NCBI RefSeq assembly: GCF_024679245.1
Contig: NC_090173.1
Span: 13,385,513-13,449,512, forward strand
From: Pseudorasbora parva
Lineage: Eukaryota > Chordata > Actinopteri > Cypriniformes > Gobionidae
Direction of reading: 5' to 3'
DNA: 64,000 nucleotides
The notes beneath the pieces are model-generated. The model was not told the origin of the DNA. It was given only the letters and a program-made list of their open reading frames with translations, and searched no databases. Below, piece by piece: positions 25,701 through 35,058 of the stretch (positions are counted from its first letter, which is position 1; each line of letters begins with the position of its first letter). The position numbers and the translations under genes were made by a program.

Positions 25701-28347
25701 ATCGGCCACATATCTCACTTAAAATTTAGGTTTCTGTTGAGATCAACCGATTTACTGTTTCCTGATATTTAAGCATTTTTCCATAGCATCATTTTTGTAA
25801 TATTGGATTCACTCATAAATGGCGTCATTTTGTGAACTGAGTGCAGATAGCCATTAAAGGACCAGTTCACGTCACCTGATAATTTACTCACCCAAGATGT
25901 TCATGTCTTTCATTCGTCAGTCAAAAATAAATTAAGTTTGAGGAAAACCTGCCAGGATTTCTCTCCATATAATGGACTTTGCAACCAAATGGGTTGAAGG
26001 TCCAAATCATTGCAGTTTCAAAGAAAGGGCTTCAGAGGCTCTGTGCAATCCCATATAAGGAATAGGGTCTTATCTAGCAAAACCATCGGCCAATTAAAAA
26101 ATAAAATAATAATTTAACATTTTTATACTTTAACCTCAAATGCGTGACTTCTGTCAAGACGTATGAAGCCATCACTGACCCAGTATATGCTTTCCTGTAG
26201 CTCAAAGAGTAGAGCATGGCAATAGCAACGCCAACGTCATGAGTTTCATTCCCAATGAAAGCAAGAATTGACAAAATTTAAAATGTGTACTTTGAATGCA
26301 ATGTAAGTCGCTTTGGATAAAAGCGTCTGCCAAATGCATAAATGTAAATGTAAATCATGTTGAAAAGATCACGGCTGTGATGTACGTGGAAAACCATCTC
26401 ATGATCCCCTCCAACTTTAAAATTGTCCGACATTGTTACCTTTATTTTTGTAAAGGGCGTTTGATTAAGTCTTTCCACGTTCGTTTTAACACTGGGTCAG
26501 TACTTCCACGTACGTCACTGCCGTGACCTTTCCGCCGTGATGGCGTCACAGATCATACAAAAGCAGAACACTGAAGTTAACCATTTAAGGTTAAAAAGTA
26601 TGTTGTTTCAATTGATAAGACCCTATTCCTCAGCTGGGCTCGTGCAGAGCCTCTGAAGCCCTTCCTTTGAAACTGCATGGATTCGGACCTTAATCCCATC
26701 GGTTACCATTAAAGTCCATTATGTGAAGAAAAATCCTGGAATATTTAACTCAAAAACGTAATTTCTTTTTAAGAAAGAAAAACATGAACATCTTGGATAA
26801 TATGAAAGTAAATTATCTAGCTACGTCTGACGACATTGCATACCAGATACGCTCATCAGACGTAGTGAAAACATTTTGAATTGCGGTAATTTGCTTTATA
26901 AAGTTTTAAACATGGATATTTTTCTTACACAAACGCATCAGTTTTATGACATATATAGATGCACATAATTTACCTCAAAGACTAAAAATTGTGTGACAAT
27001 TTTTTTTATAAAATAGTGATATTATATATCACTATTTTATAAAAAGATAGATAGATAGATAATTTTAGTTGGGTTTTTTTTACATATTTTTTTGCATTCT
27101 TTCAGACTATTTATTGACATAGAAGTATGTTTTGTATGTACGGAGGGAGTGAAACTGCAAAAACTACAGTATTAAGTTCAATAAAACAATACAGAGCCGC
27201 TGTTATAAAGGTCAAACACAGAAATAAAACAAATACATATTGGTTCTATACATGGTTATTGGACACATCTCTAGTTTTGTACTTAAATCATATGAATTTG
27301 ATTGATATATTGCGTTTATCAATATTGCTTCAGTCTCAATCACATTAAGAAAATGCATGTGTATATAGTTATTGACCCTGAACTTCATCCCATCTGACCT
27401 GCTGCTGCTGCTCCCGGTGGAGTTACTGCGCCGCTTGCGGATCTTATCTCTGCCTCTCTCCTTCTCCGCTCCCTCTTTCCCAGCTGCCTTCTCCTTCCCT
27501 CGTTCCCTGGGTTTGTCCGCTGAACGCTCCCTGCGCTTGGTCGGTGATGGTGCCCTGGGCGAAGAAAGAAAAATAGGAAAAATTGCTGATCAACATTTTT
27601 TAAACACCCCTCATCAACTCAAACTAGTGAGCCGTCATAGTCATAATGTAATGCAGTTTTACTCTGTTCACAGCTTTAATGTGTTTTTCCATGCCAGATC
27701 ACACCATTTTGCACATGATATTACAAGTGTATAGCTGGGGATGAAAGAAAGTAACGCTTAGGCTTTGGTAACAAATGTAGAATGTGAAGCAAAGTATATT
27801 AATAAAGTTATTAAAATTAAAAACCATTATATTTTTTATTTGAATTGACAGATGTATTGTGCATTGCTGTCTGTATAGAACTAAATTTCGTGCTTCTATG
27901 CACAATCCATAAGATCATAAGTTATTGTGTCACTATAATTGTCACTAGATTGCTTGAAATAAGCCACAAATATATAATAATCGTTTTAAAGTAGAAAGCG
28001 ATGCTATGTGATAAAACATTTGCAATTAGGGACGAAGACAAAGGGACTGCAAAATGCTCCCTTAAAAGTATAAAACTTGATATTGTATTACCTATAAATA
28101 GTACAAATCCGTAACATTTGATGCTATGTTTTTTTAAACACAATTAAGTTACGTTTATTGATTCTGCTCATTCAACGAGCTAAGCTAATGCTAACCCCGC
28201 AGATATTAACCCAGATTACGAAAAATGCGACTATAAATAGTGAGATACGCGGCTAGTATCTCTCTGCGTACGTTCAAACCCATACACGAGAAACAGAACC
28301 GTTAGCAAGCTATAAATATTGATCATAATAAACAGGAAAACTTACAT
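19724..28347 (-). CDS. rnps1: RNA-binding protein with serine-rich domain 1
   Basis: RNPS1 is a nuclear splicing activator and peripheral exon-junction-complex factor (ASAP/PSAP complexes) acting in splicing and nonsense-mediated decay. Coding segments on the minus strand, in transcript order, are 28346-28347, 27399-27554, 23267-23458, 23061-23166, 21541-21694, 20099-20240 and 19724-19829. They sum to 858 nt (285 residues plus TAG). Each boundary has GT donor and AG acceptor and phases agree throughout. The protein starts MAPSPTKRRERS, followed by a basic region, a serine-rich domain (about residues 50-110: SSSGSSRSGSSSSSR), SPSPGRRRHDNRRRSRSK, then one RRM at about 141-219. RNP2 is LYLGRL (141-146) and RNP1 is KGYAYVEY (181-188). 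The tail is the Arg/Ser/Pro-rich PPRRMPPPPPMWRR...SRSSSNSSR. The ATG is split: AT ends exon 1 and G begins exon 2. The donor after 20099 (aag|gttggc) is weaker than the rest. Introns carry several transposons but no exon is disrupted. Confidence 0.96.
20331..21455. mobile_element. MITE in rnps1 intron, with hAT inside
   Basis: Inverted ends ctttaaaataaggtctcat (20331) and atgagaccttattgtaaag (21437-21455), with tgtcaac/gttaaca just inside, mark a short terminal-inverted-repeat element. Most of its length is the hAT element at 20471-21309. A related aggtctcatt end is seen near 9361. Confidence 0.6.
20471..21309. mobile_element. Non-autonomous hAT element (839 bp)
   Basis: Ends CAGAGGTGGACAGTAAC and, inverted, CAGATGTGGACAAAGC are flanked by a perfect 8-bp repeat ACCCAAAC (20463-20470 and 21310-21317). 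Subterminal AAGTACTT/TTGAGTA motifs match the family of the outer element at 15193. It lies in the rnps1 intron between coding segments 21541-21694 and 20099-20240. No coding capacity. Confidence 0.88.
21700..23055. other. rnps1 intron, nothing further recognised
   Basis: This intron separates the two exons that share the RRM. It is A/T-rich with no open frame that has splice support. No transposon ends could be paired. Confidence 0.5.
23465..24910. other. rnps1 intron, nothing recognised
   Basis: This is part of the large intron (23459-27398) between the basic and serine-rich coding exons. It holds poly(T) tracts near 23968 and 24580 but no gene or pairable repeat ends. Confidence 0.45.
24916..25492. 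mobile_element. MITE with AGCCCCTTTCACAC ends, 3-bp duplication
   Basis: The inverted pair agcccctttcacactgc and gcagtgtgaaaggggct bounds 577 bp. CAA directly flanks both ends (24913-24915 and 25493-25495), compatible with a PIF/Harbinger-type 3-bp target duplication. The interior is unusually G+C- and CpG-rich for the intron and has repeated gggacc/cgggtc motifs. A 208-codon frame starting at 25103 crosses its right end and is not credible as a gene. Confidence 0.7.
25858..26820. mobile_element. Foldback MITE with SINE in its loop
   Basis: The left arm (25861-26075) includes accagttcac, ccaagatgttcatg and ggaatagggtcttatc. The right arm (26590-26815) carries their reverse complements in inverted order. 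TTAA precedes the left end (25854-25857), but the right end lacks the last bases, so the 3' boundary is uncertain. The loop holds a tRNA-derived SINE. It lies in the large rnps1 intron. Confidence 0.65.
26193..26357 (+). mobile_element. tRNA-derived SINE
   Basis: A tRNA-like head has an A box (tagctcaaagagtagagc) and a B-box-like gagtttcattccc. It is followed by a body and the tail aagtcgctttggataaaagc, typical of fish tRNA-SINEs, ending in the short repeat aaatgtaaatgtaaa. The B box is degraded relative to GGTTCGATTCC, so this copy is probably not transcribed. Confidence 0.75.
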
Positions 28348-28660
28348 GATCAATGAACAGCGCGCGACACATTCAACGCCGAGCTCAACAACCGTCGCGT
28401 CTTTACGACGTTTGCGTGAGGGCGCAGGCGTGATGACGCTAACTCTGCGACGGTCGAACGGAGGCGTGGCGTGTGTCTGTGAATACAATGGTCACAACGT
28501 AAACCACAAATGTGTGCCTTTCATCGACACTTATTGTTGTTGTGTTCACATTATCAGATGCACGTTACGGATATGGATACGAGCATCGTAATGTGACTTT
28601 ATAATGGAGTATATCGTCGCTTCAAACATAAATAACTGAAGAGCAAAGTCGCAGTAGGTG
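28346..28660. promoter_or_regulatory. Divergent CpG-rich promoter, rnps1/HTH gene
   Basis: The interval contains many CpG dinucleotides (cgtcgcgtctttacgacg, gcgacggtcgaacgg), in contrast to the A/T-rich flanks. It lies between rnps1 exon 1 on the minus strand (donor cat|gtaagt at 28345) and, on the plus strand, a possible first-exon donor cagtag|gtgaga at 28657/28658. I see no TATA box. The start sites are inferred, not seen. The bidirectional role follows from the head-to-head layout. Confidence 0.55.
28500..28657 (+). other. Possible non-coding first exon of HTH gene
   Basis: A donor-like cagtag|gtgagatatg ends this stretch, and the downstream gene's first coding exon begins with an acceptor (tgatttcag at 30291-30299) 55 nt ahead of its ATG, so at least one upstream exon is required. 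The position fits, but no transcript evidence is available and the 5' end is a guess. Confidence 0.3.
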
Positions 28661-30299
28661 AGATATGCTTGATTTCTATTGTGTCCTGAGTGCACTAGAT
28701 CCCTACGCATGGGCGCTAAATGAATCTGAACTTGTTCCTTCTTGGTGTTGTTTGCAAAATGACAGCTAGTCTAACGTTAAACCTTTTAGGGGAAAAAAAC
28801 ACGTAAACCAGCCTGAGGTGGTTAGCTGGTCATGCTGGTCTGATTTTAATGTTTTGAATGGTTTAAGGGCACTTATTAGATGGGCAGACCAGCTAAACAT
28901 TTTGGCACGTTACTGTTGGAAACGTTTTTTTATTATTAATTTATCTTACTAAAGTATGCAATGCATTGTATATTATAAAGTACAGTAGTATTTCATTATT
29001 TTTTTAAATTTAAGAGAAACAAAAATGCAAATTACAAGAGGCACAGACAAAAAAAAAATGCACGAATGAAGTACACTGTATAATTATTATGAATTAATAT
29101 GAATACACAGACACACATTCAAGTTTTTTTATATATAAAATTTGTATTTATATTTAATATACATTATTTAAAGATAGATTATGTATCAAATATACATAAT
29201 ACATATACACAGTACACAAACACACTATGTAAATAATTTGATTAATAAACTACAAACACACACACACATTTGTGTGTGTCCATTAACACAGGCTCAATAA
29301 TAATAAATAATAACCTTCTAAACACAAAAAATAGACGTATCAGTGAATCCACCTAAATCCCTTTTCATTTTACAGCAAGAGTCAAGTCAAGCCTTTCATT
29401 TTGAATCTTTTTCATATAGCACCTAATGCAATACACATTGTTTCAAAGCAGCTTTAAAGTGATAATAGGAAAATTAATCATTGGTGCAAATACGGTTCAT
29501 TTCGGCTGTACAGTAGCTATAAAAGAAAATAGTGTAATTGTTCAGCAGAAGTTAGTTCAGTGTTGATTCAGTTCCATTGTTAAAGTTAAATTTAACAAAT
29601 AATTAAATTTGTTAATTTAATCTATAAAGCAGTTCTGCAGATAAACAGTGATGTCATCATCAGATAAATAATACTGTTGAATATTACGCTGATATGAGAC
29701 GAAGCTGACCATAGGGTCTGTGTGTGAACAGAGGACCTGTCTGGTCTGATTTCCCTTCTGCAATAATTTGTTGAGCGTCTTCTTTAAAAAGAGGCCAAAT
29801 TTAATTGCAACGATTTAGGTTCAGAGTTCTATGTTAAAAAGGGATACATACAATGAACTTGTAAAAGTGCACAGGGCTTATTTGTTTTTTTTACCAAATC
29901 AATAATATTGCGCATCGTCTGATGCATGGAGATGGTTGCATGGTTATAATGTTATCTCTAATATTATCAATCTTGCATGTAAATATGTTCATAAAGTCAT
30001 TACTTGAAGCTTTATTTATCATTACTTTAGCCGTAGTTGTGTTTGTTCTCCTAAGAGAGTCGAAAAATAAGCAGATCTTGTGGTTTTTATGGCCTTTCTA
30101 TGTGCAATAATTCTTTCTTTCCACAAAATGCGAAATACCTCTATTTTTGTTTTCTTTCCAGCTAGGCTCCATTTTTTGGGGTCCTCTCTTGAGGGCCCGG
30201 ATTTGCTCGTTGTACCACGCCGTTGGACTATTTTCCTTAATCTTCTGCAGCTACAAACATTTATGGATTAACATAACTATGTTTTTGCATTGATTTCAG
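28661..30299. other. Presumed first intron of HTH gene; old repeat fragment
   Basis: The block around 29375-29475 (gtcaagtcaagcc, tatagcacctaatgcaatac, tttcaaagcagctttaaagtg) resembles a widespread fish repeat. The rest is A/T-rich. A pyrimidine tract with cag at 30162 could mark an additional untranslated exon but is weak. Confidence 0.4.
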
Positions 30300-30354
30300 G
30301 ATCTGCTTGAACTTTGAGCTAACCCGGTTTAGTGCCAGTACTGTGGTCGCCACC

Positions 30355-32868
30355 ATGGGCAGACTGGACGATGCTGCCAAGCGCAAGGTGGTGGAGCTGC
30401 GGGAGGCAGGTTTGAGCTTCCGTAAGATCAAAGCTGTGTTGGAGCTGGAGAACATCAAGGTGTCTGCGCAGGCCATCTACCTGTTCCTGAAGGAGTTTCA
30501 AGGGAGATCACGAAAGGAGGACGGAGCGGCTGGGAACAGCAGCCATAATGTTCAGGCACCAACGGCAGGCAGGGAGATGGGCGGCACTGAGGCGCGGCGG
30601 GTTGGCTGGAGCGATCAGCAGCTTAGGAACCTCCTCAGAGAAGCTTCCAGAGTTGCTGCGTCCCAGCAGGCCGGGTCCTCTTCGGATGCAAGAGGAGGAC
30701 AGTCTTCTGGGACGGGTCCGGCTGGCAGAAGGGAGGCACAGGGTGGGGGAAAAGATGAGGACATCCGTATTGTCAGCGTGACCTCGTTGGCACACGGTAC
30801 GCAGAATGCTGGGGTCCAAGGGCCACGCTCAGGAGTCGGGATGGGAGCGATGAGTGGCGCTTCTTATATAAGACGACGACACACACCCTCACCTGCCAAT
30901 CCTGTGCTAGTGGCTCGCAAACGACTCCTGGATAAGGCTTTGCTCCATAGAGCGCGGGTGGGTGGATTGTACAAACAGGCAAATGTGCAAAAGTTTCAAT
31001 AAATACTTTTATTTGTCAAGGATTCATTAAATTGATCAAAAGTAAATACATTACGATAGATTGCCATGTTGTTTTTTTGAATGTTCTTTTCATCATAGAA
31101 TCCTGAATCATCACAGTTTCCACAAAAAATATCTTGTTTCCAACAATGATAATAAATGTTTCCTGAGCATCAAATCATCATATTAGAATGATTTCTGAAG
31201 GATCATGTGACACTGAAGACTGGCGTAATTATGCTGAAAATTCAGCTTTAATCACATGAATACATTAAATTTACATTATAATCATATTTCACAATATTTC
31301 TGTTTTGCATTGTGAATTTATTATTATTACAATTAGGCACATTATGACCTCTAATTCACATGACTATAATGCAAAAAAATATTCTATTACAAGATTCTAT
31401 TACAGTAATGAGTAAAATAAACATTTAAATTTAATTGTATTTATGCACCATTTCTTGCCTTTAAATTGTTTTAAACTATAAAAAACATATCATTTTATTT
31501 ATTTACAGTAAAAACAAATGAATACAATCAGCCTATTACAGGTGCATGTGCTTAATTTTCATTAAATGTATTATTTAAAATCGTGTGATATGTTTTGCCT
31601 CCACGTGTTTTGTCAAGGTAAGAGACAGCGGCCCTCAGACCGGCCAGCAGGTGTCGTTGTCAGTGAGACGAGATCCGTCCTCCTTCTCTGGTCCTGATGG
31701 GAGGAAGCTTATGGTACCACAGACAGCTTCTTTCGACCTCACTACTGCCAGACCTCCAAACATGGTGAGTTATGAAGCATCATCATAAATCCAGTACCAT
31801 TATGATTAGAGATAGATGAAAAGTAGTTTCTTACAACTAATAATAAATGTGTTTTGGTTAAGTGTCCTAATACCCATACATTCAATTTAATAAAAGTATA
31901 CATTTAAAGCACTGTATATAAGTGTAAATAATAACAATTATGACTATTTCTTACCCATACAAAGATTAGGGCTTAATTAAATCTTTATTTCTCAGAGGTC
32001 ACTGCACCAAGGAGCCAGTCCTCACAGGAGATGGATGCACCAGCGGGTGGGTGTTCCTGTTCGCGCTCCTCAAAACCCACCCCGTGTCGGTATCCGCCTC
32101 CCCGACCCGCCCGCCGCTGGGGGGACATCCCAAAATGCAGCCCCCTCTGCCCGGGTCCAAAACGTGACCAACCAGCCTTCACCTCCTCCCCAGCGGAGCG
32201 TCCTGGACCCTGCCGCCGTGAGCAGCCTTTCGGAGCAGATCCAGTCGTTGGGCTCAGAGCTGAGAAGTTTGGGCCTGGCGTTGAGGATGATGGTGGATCA
32301 ACAAGGCCGACTGGAGAGAGAACAAGCCCAGCAGACTCAGGTCCAGAAGCAAATCCTCAGCACGCTGCAGGATTTCGCATCCAAATTCGACCCTCTGCAG
32401 TCCACTTGTGCTCCAGCATCTTGTTCGCTGGCCTCCTCGGCGCCGTTTAGCCAGACCGCGACCAGCCAGGGCGCCTACGCTCAGTGCAGCCAAGCCCAGA
32501 CGCGATACAACGAGATCCACGATTCTGGTCTCGAGAGCATCGAGGTGTTCTCTCTGGACCAGCTCAGCTCACCAACCATGAATGGGTTTCAGCAGTGCCC
32601 GACCTCCAGCGGGCCAGCGTTCTCCCACTCACAAGCGCGCACGGCAACGTTTACTCAGACACACACACAAGAATACTCGCCCAGCACACTCCCGTATCCA
32701 CAGCCACACACAGACTCCTTTACGGGGATGGATGGTAAATCCGTAGACATGCCCTCCACCAGTGCAGATGGATCATTCCAGGCGTGCAGTCCTCCCAACC
32801 ACACATCTAGTCTTCCGGTTTCGCCACACGAGCCTGAGCTGAACATTATTAAGGTGGAGAACGTCTGA
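30355..32868 (+). CDS. Unrecognised HTH / coiled-coil nuclear-type protein
   Basis: I do not recognise this gene. Three coding exons join in phase 0: 30355-30957 (donor cgg|gtgggt), 31618-31764 (acceptor tgtcaag, donor atg|gtgagt) and 31996-32868 (acceptor atttctcag), giving 540 residues. The start sits in a perfect gccaccATGG context. Residues 1-50 (MGRLDDAAKRKVVELREAGL, then SFRKIKAVLE) form a helix-turn-helix resembling the first DNA-binding subdomain of Tc1/mariner transposases. There is no DDE catalytic domain. A Gly/Ser/Gln-rich linker follows, then a basic patch RRRHTPSP and VARKRLLDKALLHRAR near the end of exon 1. Residues about 324-380 are rich in Leu/Gln/Glu in heptad-like spacing (EQIQSLGSELRSLGLALRMM) and probably form a coiled coil. 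The C-terminus IIKVENV contains the SUMO consensus IKVE (Lys about 536). A chromatin or DNA-binding role is inference. It lies head-to-head with rnps1. The acceptor of exon 2 is the least certain junction. Confidence 0.8.
30998..31003 (+). terminator. Possible intronic poly(A) signal
   Basis: If the first intron within the coding region of the HTH gene is retained, the frame reads on for 14 codons and stops at TAA 31000-31002. AATAAA (30998-31003) overlaps that stop. A short HTH-only isoform of about 215 residues is therefore conceivable. The signal lies very close to the stop, and no downstream GT-rich element was judged decisive. Confidence 0.35.
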
Positions 32869-33031
32869 AATCTGCACTTCAGTATACAAATGCCTCTGGC
32901 TACAGTGTATTTTATTTTATTTTATTGTACTATTTTAGATTATCAGAGAAACTCACTAAGAAAGCTAAAAAAAATAATGTTTTCCGTTTTTAATTTAACA
33001 TAGTAATGTTGCCTTTTTTATATGAAAAGGA

Positions 33032-33037
33032 AATAAA
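33032..33037 (+). terminator. Poly(A) signal of HTH gene
   Basis: AATAAA lies 164 nt after the stop codon at 32868, followed by a GT/T-rich stretch (tagtttgtgctgtcatcttttt). Confidence 0.7.
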
Positions 33038-33149
33038 TATCACAGTAGACATAGTTTGTGCTGTCATCTTTTTATTTAATCAACCCACAGTATCAATACA
33101 AATTTGTGATAAAGTCATTGGTTGGGAAAATGCAAACCTAAAAACAGCA

Positions 33150-33393
33150 GGGCTGAATCCGAAATCGCCCCATACCAGCATTTGTAGTGGTGTCCGAAGC
33201 CATAGTGGACATGTTCGAGTGCACTCATTCAATCTCTCATTGCACCACAATAACGAGTGTAAAAATGATGTTCACACAACGGCTGTCTGACTTCACACAC
33301 TCGCTTTCATTCACTTCTACAAGTGAACTGTATTAGTAGACTAACGTAGGGAGTGGTGAACGAGGATTTAGGGGGTGTTTTCGGATTCAGCCC
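33150..33393. mobile_element. MITE, 244 bp
   Basis: Inverted ends gggctgaatccgaaatcgcc and gtgttttcggattcagccc bound a 244-bp segment without coding potential. No matching target duplication was found. It lies just beyond the poly(A) signal of the HTH gene. Confidence 0.65.
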
Positions 33394-33929
33394 AGTAGTT
33401 TTGATAACACAGATGGTGCTATATGAGAGATATTAGAGATTAAGGATCTAAAGAAGTGTTGCACAAGCAGATATGTGACAGATTGAAAATGTCTTTATGC
33501 TTTTCTTATTTCTTTGCATAAAATGACTGGAAATAAGCATAAGAATGAAACTTTAGTGTGAACATAAATTATCATCTTGTTGTATTTTATTTACAAAATA
33601 ACTATCTTTTCTTTTAGAAAATAATAAAATGTATGATGAGTGAGTACATCATAAATCCATATACCAATCCGTGGCCTTGCCGTACCATGAAACACTATGA
33701 TTAGACTATAATGATTATTCGTTTTTTAGAGCTGTCTTTTTTAGAGGATTTCGCTGGAAAATTACTACTTTCGTCATGCATCTGCGCACGTTTAGGACAC
33801 ATTGTGAATAAAGACTGACCGGTTACTGCTACATACGGTGCAAACAAAGTCATAGTAGCAGATGGAACTCTAACCATAAATTGATTCAAGCAAAACAAAG
33901 CAGAACGGCGTGGTGCCGATAACATCCGT

Positions 33930-34130
33930 TTGGCTTTACAGCAATACTTTGCATAGCAGAATACAGAATTTTGCATAGCAACACATTTGACATACATTGG
34001 CTAGGTTCACAAAACAATGTATGCTGCTAACAACAACAAAATGTGAATCCAAACCAGATATAATGGTACAGCCAACACCATTTCATCGTATCTGATATGA
34101 ATAGCAGTCTTTAAAATGGCAGTGAGCGTT
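33930..34130 (+). repeat. Dispersed repeat, copy 1 (cf. 40.43 kb)
   Basis: It shares acatttgacatacattggct, tatgctgctaacaacaacaa and catttcatcgtatctgatat-like blocks, in the same order, with 40430-40600. The match resumes with gggttgctgtcagatct at 35656 and 40694, so the two loci may be remnants of one larger duplicated unit. Identity of the family is unknown. Confidence 0.6.
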
Positions 34131-34220
34131 GACAAACAACAGCGGGACATGTGAAGCACAGATGATATGCACGCAGTGACAGTGTGCACACTGAGTGGCA
34201 AAAATAAACCATTGCTTTAA

Positions 34221-35054
34221 AGGGTGATGAATTGAGAAATCAACTTTCCTTTGAGCCTTTGATATATAAAAAGTTAAGGTAATATAAGAATGTCCTGTAA
34301 ATTTCGGAGATTAAACTTCCTTGTCAGTAAAAGAAAAGCTTTTATAGACACCAGGCCCAGAAAACGAGGCTCATAAATCAATGACGTATTAGAAGGAGGA
34401 AACGCCGCCTATACAGTTAAATGTGTACTCCTGCTTCTGTAGCCACGCCCACCGAATCGTGGTGCTAAATGAGCAATAAACACGCAGAAGATAGCAAGAT
34501 AATCGTTTGTTAACAAGACACTGGTCAACACTGGATTTGCAGACATGTTGAGATTAAAATACAATGCTGTGCCTTCTATATTGGATACGACAGGAATGGT
34601 GCAACACACTTATGTGAGTAAAACATGTTTTTATATGTGATAGCATTGTTACAGATCGTATTGATTATGTATACATGTATAACAGAACATACTTTAGCAC
34701 GCTGTCACTGGCTGGAGAATCCCTTATTTGTTGGTTCATTGCGATTCGGGATCAGATCAGACATGTTATGTGCCAGGGGGCTCGCAAAGCCCAAAGTCCC
34801 AGGGCTATGTGTTTTCCAGACGGGCTACCAGGGAGTTGAAGCTCATTAAATATGCAAATCTTATCCAGTCCTAGCCGTGGGCATTTACTTCCAAGTCCCC
34901 AGTGCTGCACGCCCATCAAAACCAGTGTAGAAAATAGCCTATTACTTATTAGTTATGATGTTTTTGAATGTAAAAACAATGCGAATGTCATTGTTGACCT
35001 CAGACAAAGTATAATTAAACCCAGAGTATAATAAAAACCCTGTTCATGACACCT
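34221..35054. mobile_element. TTAA-flanked MITE (piggyBac-type)
   Basis: TTAA directly flanks both ends (34217-34220 and 35055-35058). The ends AGGGTGATGAATTG and, inverted, AGGTGTCATGAAC are similar. There is no transposase frame. TTAA duplication is the hallmark of piggyBac-mobilised elements. Confidence 0.6.
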
Positions 35055-35058
35055 TTAA

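Noticed and set aside
25103..25729. Plus-strand frame of 208 codons in the rnps1 intron
   Set aside because: It crosses the right end of a MITE (24916-25492). The composition and lack of recognisable domains argue against a gene.
27372..27734. Plus-strand frame of 120 codons
   Set aside because: It is the antisense of the second rnps1 exon and runs into intron sequence.
30307..30354. Upstream extension of the HTH gene frame (from a TTG)
   Set aside because: A non-ATG start is unlikely, and ATG at 30355 has an ideal gccaccATGG context.
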